Position numbers and translations under genes: made by a program. A stretch of DNA of 64,000 nt from assembly GCA_963745775.1 (NCBI GenBank), contig CAVUYY010000008.1, positions 558,001-622,000 of the forward strand, in the 5' to 3' direction. Of this stretch, positions 19,304 through 27,905 are shown piece by piece (within the stretch, counting starts at the first letter, position 1; each line of letters opens with the position of its first letter). Source of the stretch: Gaiellasilicea sp963745775. Its GTDB lineage: Bacteria > Actinomycetota > Thermoleophilia > Gaiellales > Gaiellaceae. Under the pieces are notes generated by a model. That model made no database searches, was not told the DNA's origin, and was given only the letters and a program-made list of their open reading frames with translations.

Positions 19304-20500
19304 CTAGAGGTGCGAGGTGAGCCCCGCCTCGGTTGCCTCGCCGTCGGCGGGCTCGTACCACGACATCGCGTAGATCCCGTTGTCGAGCTCCCGGGAGAGC
19401 TTCGACAGCCTCAGCGGATAGAAGGTGTCGCACATGACGGCGAGCTCGCCGGTCTCGTGCAGGCCGATCGCCTTCTCTGCGAGCCCCGGCTGCGGCCCGT
19501 GCGGGAGCCCGGACGGATGGAGCGTGATCGAGCCGACGTCGACGCCCTTGCGCGAGCCGAAGTTGCCGGAGACGTAATAGATCATCTCCTCCGACTGGAG
19601 ATTCGAGTGGTGGTACGGGATCGGCACCGCCTCCGGGTCGAAGTCGAGCTTGCGCGGGCAGAACGAGCAGATCACGAAGTTGCGGCCCTGGAAGGTCTGG
19701 TGCGCCGGCGGTGGCTGGTGGATGCGCCCCGTGATCGGCTCGAAGTCGTGGATCGAGAACGTCCACGGATAGAGGTAGCCGTCCCAGCCGACGACGTCGA
19801 AGGGGTGGTAGTCGACGACGTAGGTCTGGTACCCGTCGCGGACGCGCACCTTGACCGGGTACTCGCCGCGATCGCGATGGGTGTTCAGCATCGCCGGCGG
19901 ATGGATGTCGCGGTGGTAGTACGGCGCCCCCTCGAGGATCTGGCCGTACTGGTTCCGATACCGCTTCGGGATCTCGATCAGCCCGGGCGTCTCGAAGACG
20001 AGGTGGCGCTGCTCGCCGTCGTCCGGCTGAAAGCGATACGTCGTGCCGCGCGGGACGACCACGTAGTCGCCGTCCTTGTAGGGCAGGTCGCCGAAGATCG
20101 TCTCGAGCGTGCCCGAGCCCTCGTGGACGAAGATCACCTCGTCGCGCTCGCCGTTTCGGAAGAACGTCTCCATCCGCTCCGCCGGCCGGCAGATCGAGAT
20201 CTCGACGTCGTTGTTCCACATCAGGAGCCGCCGGCCGCTGATCTCGTCGCCCTCGGCGTCGATCTCCTTGGTGTCGAAGAGCCGGTGCTGATGCGTGTCC
20301 GGCACCCATTCCTCGCGCTCGATCGGCTCGAAGTCGCCGACCTCCATCACGCGGCACGGCGACTGGAGGTGGTAGAGGATCGACTCCATCCCCGTGAATC
20401 CCTCCATCCCCATGACCTCCTCGGTCAGCAGCGTCCCGTTGTCGCGGAACTGGATGTGGCGCTTGCGGGGAACGTCGCCGAGGCGCTGGTAGAAGGGCAT
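19304..20500 (-). CDS. hmgA: Homogentisate 1,2-dioxygenase
   Basis: Opens the ring of homogentisate to maleylacetoacetate in tyrosine breakdown. 398 aa. The cupin-type iron site is visible in IPYHHSNLQSEEMIYY (His, Glu) and HPSGLPHGPQPG (His). Starts MPFYQRLGDVPRKRH at ATG 20500. TATCCT lies 6 nt before the ATG and could serve as a leaderless -10. Complete; follows the fumarylacetoacetase gene with 53 nt between. Confidence 0.95.
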   Translation of the reverse strand: MPFYQRLGDVPRKRHIQFRDNGTLLTEEVMGMEGFTGMESILYHLQSPCRVMEVGDFEPIEREEWVPDTHQHRLFDTKEIDAEGDEISGRRLLMWNNDVEISICRPAERMETFFRNGERDEVIFVHEGSGTLETIFGDLPYKDGDYVVVPRGTTYRFQPDDGEQRHLVFETPGLIEIPKRYRNQYGQILEGAPYYHRDIHPPAMLNTHRDRGEYPVKVRVRDGYQTYVVDYHPFDVVGWDGYLYPWTFSIHDFEPITGRIHQPPPAHQTFQGRNFVICSFCPRKLDFDPEAVPIPYHHSNLQSEEMIYYVSGNFGSRKGVDVGSITLHPSGLPHGPQPGLAEKAIGLHETGELAVMCDTFYPLRLSKLSRELDNGIYAMSWYEPADGEATEAGLTSHL

Positions 20501-20553
20501 GGCCGGAGGATACTCGGCCGGCGAGCCACGAAGACTCGTCGGTGCCGCAGTCG

Positions 20554-21375
20554 CTACCGGCGCTCGCCCACGACGTTTCCGAGCACGCCGATTCCCTCGA
20601 CCTCCAGCTCGACCACATCGCCGGGCTTCAGCCACCGCCCGTCGCCCAGCTCGAGGATGCAGCCGGTGCCGACCGTGCCCGAGCCGAGCAGGTCGCCCGG
20701 CCGAAGCAGCGTGTTCCGAGCCGCCTGCTCGCGGATCCGCTCCCACGAGAAATGGAGATCGCGGAGGTTGCCGCGCGAGCGCTCCTCGCCGTTCACGCGC
20801 GCGATCATCTCCGCCTCGTCGCCGGGAAACTCGTCCACCGTCACGACGACCGGGCCGATCGAGGTCGCGAAGTCCTTCCCCTTCGCCGGGCCGAGCCCGA
20901 CCTTCATCTCCTCGCGCTGCAGGTCGCGCGCCGACCAGTCGTTCAGGACCGTGAAGCCCGCGATCGCGCCCTCGGCGCCGATCACGGCGGCGACCTCGAG
21001 CTCGTAGTCGAGCTCCGCCGTGCCCTGCGGGTATGGGATCACGTCGTCGGGCCCGAAGATCGCCGCCGGATTGGAGAAGTAGAAGACGGGCTGCTCGTAC
21101 CACTCGGGCGGCACCTCGAGCCCGCGCGAGGCCCGCGCCGTCGCGACGTGCTGCTCGAAGGCGTAGAAGTCGCGCACCGCCGGCGGGTGCAGGATCGGAG
21201 CGAGCAGCTGCACCTCGGCGAGCGCGTACTCCGCGTGCTCCCGGGCCGCCGAGCCGCCGGTGAAGAACGACTGCAGGGTCTGCGCGGCCAGGTGGACGAC
21301 CCTCTCGCCGTCGATCCGCCCCACCCAGCCGCGCTCCATGGGGTGGTCGAGCGGATGGAACATGCAGAGCCTCAC
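20554..21375 (-). CDS. Fumarylacetoacetate hydrolase family protein
   Basis: 273 aa with the FAH fold: ELDYELEVAAVIGAEG (metal-binding Glu residues), GFTVLNDWSARDLQREEM, GPAKGKDFATSIGPVVVT and GTVGTGCILELG. In this setting it most likely hydrolyses fumarylacetoacetate, the last step of the tyrosine pathway after HmgA. Start GTG 21375 with TAGGCT 6 nt upstream (leaderless). No frameshift. Confidence 0.9.
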   Translation of the reverse strand: MRLCMFHPLDHPMERGWVGRIDGERVVHLAAQTLQSFFTGGSAAREHAEYALAEVQLLAPILHPPAVRDFYAFEQHVATARASRGLEVPPEWYEQPVFYFSNPAAIFGPDDVIPYPQGTAELDYELEVAAVIGAEGAIAGFTVLNDWSARDLQREEMKVGLGPAKGKDFATSIGPVVVTVDEFPGDEAEMIARVNGEERSRGNLRDLHFSWERIREQAARNTLLRPGDLLGSGTVGTGCILELGDGRWLKPGDVVELEVEGIGVLGNVVGERR

Positions 21376-21381
21376 GACGGC

Positions 21382-21387
21382 AGCCTA
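21382..21387 (-). promoter_or_regulatory. Leaderless -10 (TAGGCT) of the fumarylacetoacetase gene
   Basis: TAGGCT on the minus strand exactly 6 nt before the GTG at 21375; it lies just inside the gap after the CDF gene. Confidence 0.6.
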
Positions 21388-22722
21388 CGGCTCCGTATGC
21401 ACGATCACGTCGGCGATCGCGGGCAGCTGCTGGCGCAGCCGTTCCTCGATCTCGCTCGCACGCGAATGCGCGTCGGCGAGCGTCGAACCCGGATCGAGCC
21501 CGAGCGTGAGAAAGGCGACGAGCCCCTCGTCGGTCCGGAGCACGCGCACCTCCCTGGCCGTGCCGCCTGCGACCGCCCGCACGATCCGCTCGACCTCGCC
21601 GGGCGCGAGCTCCACCGCGGGACTCGACTCGGCAAGCGGCTCGAGATGCGTCTGCACCGACGCGATCTCCGGCACTGCAGCGCAGATCGCCCGCTCGACC
21701 TCCTCCGCCGTCTGATGAGCATCCTCGAGCGAGAGCTCGCCGGGCAGCTTCAGATGGAGCGAGAGCTCGACCGCGCCGTCGAGCGTGACGAGGCTCAGAT
21801 TGTGGATCTCGCGAACGCGCGGAACCGAGAGCGCGGCGGCATGGGCGCGCTCCTGCAGCGCCGCCTCGTCGTCGCGAGGCTCGACGTGGACGACGACGTC
21901 GCTGCCCGGGAGCACGCGCTCGACCGCCGCCTCGACGCGATCGGCGAGCGCGTGCCCCTGGGCGACGGCGTCCGCCGGCGAGACCGCGATCACGACGTCC
22001 GCGAAGGTGTCGCCGCCCGCCTGCCGGAGCCGGAGACGCGAGAGCTCGACCGGCGGCTCGACGGCCGCGATCGCCCGCCGGGCCGCCTCCTCTGCGTCCG
22101 CCGGAGCCCGATCCATCAGGACATCGACGTTGCGGCGAATCAGCCGGCCCGCAGCAAGAAGCACGAGCGCCGCGACGAAGAGTGCGGCGATCGAGTCGCC
22201 CTGCGGGTAACCGGTGGCGGCGAGCACGAGCCCGCCGAGAACGGCGAGCGTCCCGACGAGATCGCTCCCGAAGTGGAGCGCGTTCGAGAGGAGCGCCTCG
22301 CTCGCGTACCGCCGCGCCGCGCGATAGGAGACAAACGTGCGGGAGACATCGATCGCCAGCACGAGCGCGACCGCCGCAAACACCCACCAGGCCGTCTCGA
22401 CCTCCCGCTCGAGCGCCCCGCCGAGCCGCGCCAGAGCGAGCGCCGCGACGACGAGGCTGACGAGCGCGAGCACGGACGCCTCCGCGAGGGCCGCGAGGTG
22501 CTCGGCCTTCCCGTGACCGTACTGGTGTCCGGCATCGGCAGGCCGCCCGGCGACGCCGATCGCGAAGAGGGTGAGCAGCGCGGCGACGAGATCGGTCCCG
22601 GAGTGGAGCGCCTCGGAGACGAGCCCCAGGCTGCCGCTCGCGAGCCCGACTCCGAGCTTCAGCGAGAGCAGCACGACCGCCGCGCCGACCGAGACGAGCG
22701 CGGTTCGGCGCTGTGGAGTCAC
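21385..22722 (-). CDS. Cation diffusion facilitator with three tandem ZT-dimer-like units
   Basis: 445 aa Zn/Fe/Mn efflux pump. Six N-terminal helices with the two metal motifs SEALHSGTDL and SNALHFGSDL. CDF proteins usually carry one C-terminal dimerisation domain of about 80 residues; here about 240 residues follow, in three units that each end in a similar strand: VVVHVEP, VQTHLEP, VIVHTEP. Metal specificity unknown. It lies between hppD and the fumarylacetoacetase gene, both iron-enzyme or metal-enzyme steps of one pathway. Confidence 0.88.
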   Translation of the reverse strand: MTPQRRTALVSVGAAVVLLSLKLGVGLASGSLGLVSEALHSGTDLVAALLTLFAIGVAGRPADAGHQYGHGKAEHLAALAEASVLALVSLVVAALALARLGGALEREVETAWWVFAAVALVLAIDVSRTFVSYRAARRYASEALLSNALHFGSDLVGTLAVLGGLVLAATGYPQGDSIAALFVAALVLLAAGRLIRRNVDVLMDRAPADAEEAARRAIAAVEPPVELSRLRLRQAGGDTFADVVIAVSPADAVAQGHALADRVEAAVERVLPGSDVVVHVEPRDDEAALQERAHAAALSVPRVREIHNLSLVTLDGAVELSLHLKLPGELSLEDAHQTAEEVERAICAAVPEIASVQTHLEPLAESSPAVELAPGEVERIVRAVAGGTAREVRVLRTDEGLVAFLTLGLDPGSTLADAHSRASEIEERLRQQLPAIADVIVHTEP

Positions 22723-22747
22723 GGCGGAAGGCTAGACGCGCTGGGTC

Positions 22748-23849
22748 TTAGAGGTTGCCGCGGAGGGCTTGCTCGCGCTCGATCGACTCGAAGAGGGCCT
22801 TGAAGTTCCCCTCGCCGAAGGTCGTCGCGCCGTGGCGCTCGATCACCTCGAAGAACATCGTCGGGCGATCCTGGGCCGTCTTCGTGAAGATCTGGAGCAG
22901 GTAGCCGTCCTCGTCGCGGTCGGCGAGGATCCGCAGCCGCTTGAGGTCGTCGTAGCTCTCGGCGATCTCGCCGACCCGCCCCTCGACCTCCTCGTAATAG
23001 GTCTCGGGGGTGTCGAGGAACGCGATCCCGCGCTCCTTGAGCGCCTCGACGGTGCCGACGACGTCCTGCGACTGGAGCGCGATGTGCTGCACGCCCAGGC
23101 CCCTCGTTGAACTCGAGGTACTCGTCGATCTGGCTCTTGCGCTTGCCCTCGGCCGGCTCGTTGATCGGGAACTTGATCTTCCCGTCGCCGTCCGCCATCA
23201 CCTTCGACATCAGCGCCGAGTACTCGGTCTGGATCTGGTCGTCGCCGAAGTGGACGATGTTGACCATCCCGAAGACCTGCTCGTAGAACTCGACCCACGT
23301 GTCCATCCGGCCGAGCTCGACGTTGCCGACGACGTGATCGATCGCCACGAGGCCGACGCCGGCGTCGCGATGGCCGTTCGGCGAGAGGGAGACGAAGCCC
23401 GGCAGGAAGGGTCCGGCGTAGTCGGCGCGATTGACGAACGTGTGGACGTTCTCGCCGTAGGTCGCGATCGTCGCGAGCTCGACCCGGCCGTGCTCGTCCT
23501 CGAGCCAGCGCGGCTCGGCGACGCTCGTCGCACCCCGCGCCACCGCCTCGCGATGGGCGGCTCCGGCATCCGGAACTCGCAACGCGACGTCCTTGGCGCC
23601 GTCGCCGTGCCGCGCGGCGAACCGGACGATCTCGCTGTCCGAGCGGAGGCCGCTCGTGAGGACGAGCCGGATCTCGCCCTGCTCGAGCACGTAGGAGGCG
23701 CGGTCGCGGACGCCCGTCTCGGGGCCTGCGTAGGCAATGCGGGTGAAGCCGAGCGCATGCTCGTAGAAGTAGGCGCTCTGCTTCGCGTTGCCGACCCAGA
23801 GCTCGAGGTGATCCCAGCCGTCGAGCGGCATGAAGTCCTGGTCGGCCAT
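22748..23849 (-). CDS. hppD: 4-Hydroxyphenylpyruvate dioxygenase (frameshifted)
   Basis: Converts 4-hydroxyphenylpyruvate to homogentisate. Iron ligands: His in AIDHVVGNV, His in GVQHIALQSQDVV, Glu in TMFFEVIERHG; the family tail EGNFKALFESIEREQALRGNL is intact. One extra base near 23101 shifts the frame between YLEFNEG and LGVQHIAL. Corrected length about 367 aa. TACGAT lies 7 nt before the ATG 23849, so a short or absent leader is likely. A 15-bp hairpin precedes it. Confidence 0.93.
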
Positions 23850-23864
23850 CAGGGCGATCGTACC

Positions 23865-23898
23865 GCGTTCCCGGGGGCGCAGCCGCCCCCGGGAACGC
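23865..23898. terminator. 15-bp perfect hairpin, likely terminator upstream of hppD
   Basis: Arms 23865-23879 and 23884-23898 pair perfectly across a 4-nt loop (CAGC on the plus strand). It sits between the stop of the preceding minus-strand gene (23907) and the hppD start. No poly-U tract, so termination efficiency is uncertain, but it separates two transcription units. Confidence 0.65.
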
Positions 23899-23906
23899 AG
23901 ATCGGG

Positions 23907-24363
23907 TCAGGCCGAGAGGAGCCGGTCGAAGAACGACCGGTAACGCTGCAGGCCGACGCGCAGATCCTCGGTCGAGGGCTCGCCGTCGCCGTCCCACTCC
24001 TTCTCGAGCGTCGCGCGCTCGGACGAGAACGTCTCGGCGAGGCGCTGCATCACCTCGGCGACGAGCGCGTCGGCGTCCTCGACCGCCCGCCGCGGCTCGT
24101 CGACGAAGCCGGTCTGGATCTCGGTCCAGCGGCCGCGGAAGCCTTCCGCCTCGTCGCCGGCGAAGAGCGGCTGCCGCTCTTCCGTCTGCTCGCCGTCGCC
24201 GGTCGTGCGTCTTGTCGACGTCGTCCGCCTCGCGCACGAGATCGGCCGTCGTCAGGCGCTCGCCGTCGGCCGAGCTTGTCCCCCGCTGCTCGGTGTCGCC
24301 GTCGGTGTCGACATCGGTGTCTCGGCGCTCCGTCTCCGTTCGTGCATCCTGGGTCTCGCTCAT
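23907..24363 (-). CDS. Uncharacterised acidic soluble protein, paralogue of the next gene (frameshifted)
   Basis: About 151 aa. Low-complexity acidic N-terminus (MSETQDARTETERRDTDVD), then a domain FRGRWTEIQTGFVDEPRRAV, EDADALVAEVMQRLAETF and a terminal LQRYRSFFDRLLSA. One extra C near 24207 splits the frame. The domain clearly matches the C-terminal half of the neighbouring membrane protein (W-x2-[IV]-Q-x2-FVDEP-x2-AV-x-DAD-x-LV-x2-VM). Start ATG 24363 overlaps that gene's stop (ATGA). I do not recognise a named family. Confidence 0.7.
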
Positions 24364-24920
24364 CGCCGTGCCTCCTCGTGGACGGGCTCCTCGGCGAGCA
24401 ACTCGTCGAAGAGCGATCGGAAATGCACCATCGCCTGTCGCAGGGGCTCGGTGCCGGCAGCGCCGGCCTCGTGCTCGTCGACGAGCCGATGCCCCTCGCG
24501 GAAGTTCTCGACGACGTCCGGGTAGTCGACGGAGACGTCGGCGGCGCGCCGCTCGAAGTCGTCCGCGACGGGGTAGCCCCGCTCCGCCATCACCTGCTGG
24601 ACGAGCCGGTCGGCGTCGTGCACGGCCGCCTCGGGCTCGTCCACGAACCGTCCCTGAACCGTCCGCCACTCGTCCGCGTAGCGCTCGCGCGCCTCCGGGG
24701 TGAGCGGCCGAACCTCGAGCTCCTCGCGGCGATCCTGCCGCTCTCGGAGCTCTCGCTCGGCGTCGCGCTTGTCGCCCGTCTCCTCGACGACGTGCTCGTA
24801 CTCGGGGCCGAAGCCCTCCTGCAGCCGTTGCGTGCGGCGCCGGTTCCGTGCGGGCCAGGCAAAGAGCGCCAGCACCACGAGCACGACCAGCGCGAGCACG
24901 ATCCACATCCATGCATCCAT
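24360..24920 (-). CDS. Membrane-anchored paralogue of the preceding unknown protein
   Basis: 186 aa. One N-terminal membrane helix (MWIVLALVVLVVLALFAWP), a basic stop-transfer, then a charged helical region (GDKRDAERELRERQDRREELE) and the same domain as its neighbour: DEWRTVQGRFVDEPEAAVHD, ADRLVQQVM, ending HFRSLFDELL. AGGAGG sits 7 nt before the ATG. With the downstream gene it forms a coupled pair, one membrane-bound and one soluble. Function unknown. Confidence 0.8.
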   Translation of the reverse strand: MDAWMWIVLALVVLVVLALFAWPARNRRRTQRLQEGFGPEYEHVVEETGDKRDAERELRERQDRREELEVRPLTPEARERYADEWRTVQGRFVDEPEAAVHDADRLVQQVMAERGYPVADDFERRAADVSVDYPDVVENFREGHRLVDEHEAGAAGTEPLRQAMVHFRSLFDELLAEEPVHEEARR

Positions 24921-24987
24921 CTCGGTTCCTCCTGTCGTCCGGGTTCGCCGGCGGCGGTGGTCTGCCCTGGCGACGTAGGGAGAACGC

Positions 24988-25875
24988 CTATTCGAGCGAG
25001 GCCGGTACGGCCTTCGCCTGCCGCCGCCGCGCCAGCAGGATCCCGCCCGCGATCAGGACGCCGCCGACCACCTGCAGCAGCGTCATCTGCTCCGAGAGGA
25101 GCACGAGCGCGAAGATCGCCGCCACGAACGGCTGCAGGTTCGCGATCAGCGTCGCGCGCGAGGCGCCGATTCCGTGGAGCGCGCGGAACCAGAGGATGTT
25201 CGTGAGCACGAGCGGGCCGAGGGTCGCGAAGAGGAGCAGCGCCCAGACCTCCCAGCCGACGGCGTAGTCCTGGCTCACGGTCTGCGGGGCGCCGATCAAG
25301 GCGATCCCGACCCAGCCGAGCGGCAGCACGACGGCGCTGATCCGGGAGGCGGTGTAGCGGCTCATCAGCGGCGCGATCGCGATCGAGTAGACCGCCCAGG
25401 TCGCGGCCGTCGCGAGCCCGAGCGCGATCCCGACCCAGCCCGCCTCGAGGCTCGAGCCCGAGCCGGCCGCGACGAGGCCGACGCCGGCGAACGAGACGAG
25501 CGTCGCGATCCAGAACCGGCCCGACATCCGCTCGAAGCCGAGCGCGAGCCCGATCACCGCCGCGATCGCGGGCGTGGCGCCGAGGAGCAGGGCGATCGTC
25601 GAGGCGCTCGTCGTGTCGAGCGCGTAGACGAAGGCGAGCTGGTTCAGGAGCAGCGCGAGCGCGGCGACGAGGACGAGCTTGAGGTCGCGCCGCTCGATCC
25701 TCAGCGTCCGCTCCGCGATCACCACGATCGCGATGAAGATCGTGGACGCGAGCCCGTAGCGAACGGTCGCGTAGGCGAGCGGCTCGAAGCCGTGCTGGAG
25801 GATGTAGCGCGTCACGGTCAGGTTGAGCGCCCAGAGCACGACCGTGGCGAGCAGCATCAGGTGGACACGGCGCAT
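24988..25875 (-). CDS. EamA/DMT-family transporter
   Basis: 295 aa with ten hydrophobic segments in two EamA repeats (MLLATVVLWALNLTVTRYIL at the start, LVLLSEQMTLLQVVGGVLIAGGILL at the end). Members export amino acids or metabolites; substrate cannot be inferred. TAGGGT lies exactly 6 nt before the ATG at 25875 (leaderless). No frameshift. Confidence 0.88.
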   Translation of the reverse strand: MRRVHLMLLATVVLWALNLTVTRYILQHGFEPLAYATVRYGLASTIFIAIVVIAERTLRIERRDLKLVLVAALALLLNQLAFVYALDTTSASTIALLLGATPAIAAVIGLALGFERMSGRFWIATLVSFAGVGLVAAGSGSSLEAGWVGIALGLATAATWAVYSIAIAPLMSRYTASRISAVVLPLGWVGIALIGAPQTVSQDYAVGWEVWALLLFATLGPLVLTNILWFRALHGIGASRATLIANLQPFVAAIFALVLLSEQMTLLQVVGGVLIAGGILLARRRQAKAVPASLE

Positions 25876-25881
25876 CGCCCG

Positions 25882-25887
25882 ACCCTA
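25882..25887 (-). promoter_or_regulatory. Leaderless -10 (TAGGGT) of the EamA transporter
   Basis: TAGGGT, 6 nt, ATG at 25875 on the minus strand. Confidence 0.6.
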
Positions 25888-25926
25888 TTGGCGTCTGAGC
25901 GTTGCGGCGAGCTAGGCTTCGCGCCG

Positions 25927-26205
25927 ATGGCCGAGCCGACGATTCGCGACATCGACGCCCTCGTCGGGCCGGCGACGCCGCACTTCGCATTCCAGCTCCG
26001 CGCGCGCGTGCGCGAGCTGATCGACGACCTGCCCGCCGACCACGCCGTTCGCCGGTACGGCGAGGAGAAAGTGGCGCTGCTCGAGCGGCTGGGGCACGCG
26101 TCGTCGAAGGCCGAGGACGGCTCGCGGGAGTCGGCCGAGCGGATCGGCTGGGACGAGCTGCCGAGCTCGGCACCCGCGTACGCCCCTCTGCCCCGACGAT
26201 CGTGA
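25927..26205 (+). CDS. Conserved-looking hypothetical protein, upstream of fabL
   Basis: 92 aa, soluble, mixed charge (AEPTIRDIDALVGPATPHF, then LRARVRELIDDLPADHAVRRYG). No recognised domain. The TGA overlaps the GTG of the next gene (GTGA), so the two are translationally coupled. TAGGCT occurs 8 nt before its ATG. Confidence 0.6.
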   Translation: MAEPTIRDIDALVGPATPHFAFQLRARVRELIDDLPADHAVRRYGEEKVALLERLGHASSKAEDGSRESAERIGWDELPSSAPAYAPLPRRS

Positions 26206-26936
26206 GCTTCGAGGGGGCTTCGGTCCTCGTGACCGGGGGATCGCGGGGGATCGGGAAGGCGATCGCGCTGCGCTTCGCCGAGCTCGGAGCCGCGCGCGTC
26301 GCGATCGGCTACTTCCGCTCCGACGCGGCCGCCGCCGAGACCGCCGAGGAGCTGACGGCGCTCGGCGCGGAGCCGATCCTCGTCCGCGGCAACGTCACCT
26401 CCCAGCGCGTGCTCGACGAGGTCGCCGCGCTCGGGCCGCTCGACGTGCTCGTCCACAACGCCGCGACGGGAGTGATCCGGCCGGCGCTCGAGACCGAGGA
26501 CAAGCACTGGGACTGGACGCTCGGCGCCAACGCGCGCGCGCTGCTCTCCCTCGCGCGAGTTGCGGCGCCACAGATGAAGTCAGGCAGCTCGATCGTCGGG
26601 ATCTCGAGCCTCGGCTCCCAGCGGGTCCTCGAGAACTACACGCTCGTCGGCACGTCGAAGGCGGCGCTCGAGGCGCTCGTCCGCTACCTCGGGGTCGAGC
26701 TGGCGCCGCGTGGGATCCGCGTCAACGCGGTCTCTGCTGGAGTCGTCGAGACCGGCGCGCTCGACCACTTCCCGAACCGGGAGGCGATGCTCGACATGGG
26801 CGCGCGGAACCCGGTCGGCCGGCTCGTCACCCCCGAGGACGTCGCGTCCGCCGTCGCCTTCCTCTGCTCCCCCGACGCCGCGATGGTGTGCGGCCAGACG
26901 ATCGTCGTCGACGGCGGCTACTCGCTCCTCGCCTAG
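26202..26936 (+). CDS. fabL: SDR oxidoreductase, FabL-like enoyl-[ACP] reductase III
   Basis: 244 aa. NADPH loop TGGSRGIG; the catalytic region ENYTLVGTSKAALEAL has Tyr and Lys spaced Y-x6-K, as in enoyl reductases of the FabI/FabL group, not the Y-x3-K of ketoreductases. ISSLGS, ALDHFPNREAML and GQTIVVDGGYSLL closely resemble Bacillus FabL. It would reduce trans-2-enoyl-ACP in fatty-acid elongation. No other fatty-acid gene is nearby, so a different enoyl substrate is possible. Confidence 0.8.
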   Translation: MSFEGASVLVTGGSRGIGKAIALRFAELGAARVAIGYFRSDAAAAETAEELTALGAEPILVRGNVTSQRVLDEVAALGPLDVLVHNAATGVIRPALETEDKHWDWTLGANARALLSLARVAAPQMKSGSSIVGISSLGSQRVLENYTLVGTSKAALEALVRYLGVELAPRGIRVNAVSAGVVETGALDHFPNREAMLDMGARNPVGRLVTPEDVASAVAFLCSPDAAMVCGQTIVVDGGYSLLA

Positions 26937-27553
26937 ATGGAGCCGACCGACCACAACCGCCGCGCCTTCGACGACGCGCATCGCACGTCGGAGAACGTGC
27001 TCGCGACGCCCGGCCTGCCGCCCGCGATCCGCGAGCGCCTGGCCGGGCGTCGGCGGGAGCCGCGTCCTCCACCTCTTCTGCGGCACCGGGCGCGAGACGA
27101 TCGAGCTCGCCGAGCTCGGCGCGCACGTCACCGGTGTCGACGAGGACGCCGCTGCCGTCGAGGCGGCGCGGCGGCGCGCACCCGAGATCCCGTGGCTGCA
27201 CGCGGACCCGCACGTGCTGCCGCCGGAAGTCCTCCTTGGACGCTGGGATCTCGTCTACGCGGGCGCCGGGCTCGCTCGCGCGGCTCCGCGATCCCGCGGC
27301 CTGGGCAGGCGGTGTCGCCGCTTCCCTCCGCAGCGGCGGCGTCCTGCTCCTGCACGACCGGCATCCGGTGGCCACCTGCCTCGACGCCTTCGACCGCTGG
27401 CGCGCCGACTACTTCGCAACCGCGGGGCTCGGCTCGCTCGTCACCGCGGTCGTCGAGTCGGGGCTGGCGCTGCGCGGGCTCGAGGAATGGCCGGCCCGCG
27501 ACCCGCGGGTCCCGGGCTTCGTCGTCCTCGCGGCCGAGAAGCAGGAGGCGTAG
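26937..27553 (+). CDS. Class I SAM-dependent methyltransferase (two frameshifts)
   Basis: About 205 aa. SAM motif I VLHLFCGTGRETIELAELG, motif II VTGVDEDAAAVEAAR, then WDLVYAGAG. Two extra G bases, each in a GGG run near 27050 and 27270, put the gene in three frames; the parts join as ERLAG|VGGSRVLHL and YAGAG|SLARLRDP. ATG immediately follows the fabL stop, so same operon. Substrate unknown; HDRHPVATCLDAFDRW resembles generic ubiE-like methyltransferases. Confidence 0.82.
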
Positions 27554-27611
27554 GGGCCGCGGGGAACGAGGACGCTTCGGGATCCGTCGAGGAAGAGGAG
27601 AGAACGGAGCC

Positions 27612-27905
27612 ATGGGAATCGGAGTCAGCATCCTGCTCATCGCCGCCGGGGCGATCCTCACCTGGGGCGTCACCGCCGAGGTCGAGGGTCTCGACGTGAG
27701 CGCGATCGGGGTGATCCTCATGATCGTCGGCCTCCTGGGCCTCGTCGTCTCGATGATCTTCTGGCAGAGCTGGGGCGGGTTCCGCCGCCGGAGCGAGTAC
27801 GTCGAAGGCGGGCCGGTCCGCCGCCGGAGCGCCGCGCCGCGCCGCCGCACCGTGGTCGAGGAGGAAGAGATCGTCGACGGCCCGCCAGGGCCGCCGCTTC
27901 CCTAG
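27612..27905 (+). CDS. DUF6458-type small membrane protein
   Basis: 97 aa. Two membrane helices (IGVSILLIAAGAILTWGVTA and GVILMIVGLLGLVVSMIFW), then an arginine-rich linker and acidic tail (RRRTVVEEEEIVDG). This layout is the actinobacterial DUF6458 family, function unknown. GGAG-type ribosome site upstream of ATG 27612. Its TAG shares CTAG with the convergent proline dehydrogenase stop. Confidence 0.82.
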   Translation: MGIGVSILLIAAGAILTWGVTAEVEGLDVSAIGVILMIVGLLGLVVSMIFWQSWGGFRRRSEYVEGGPVRRRSAAPRRRTVVEEEEIVDGPPGPPLP

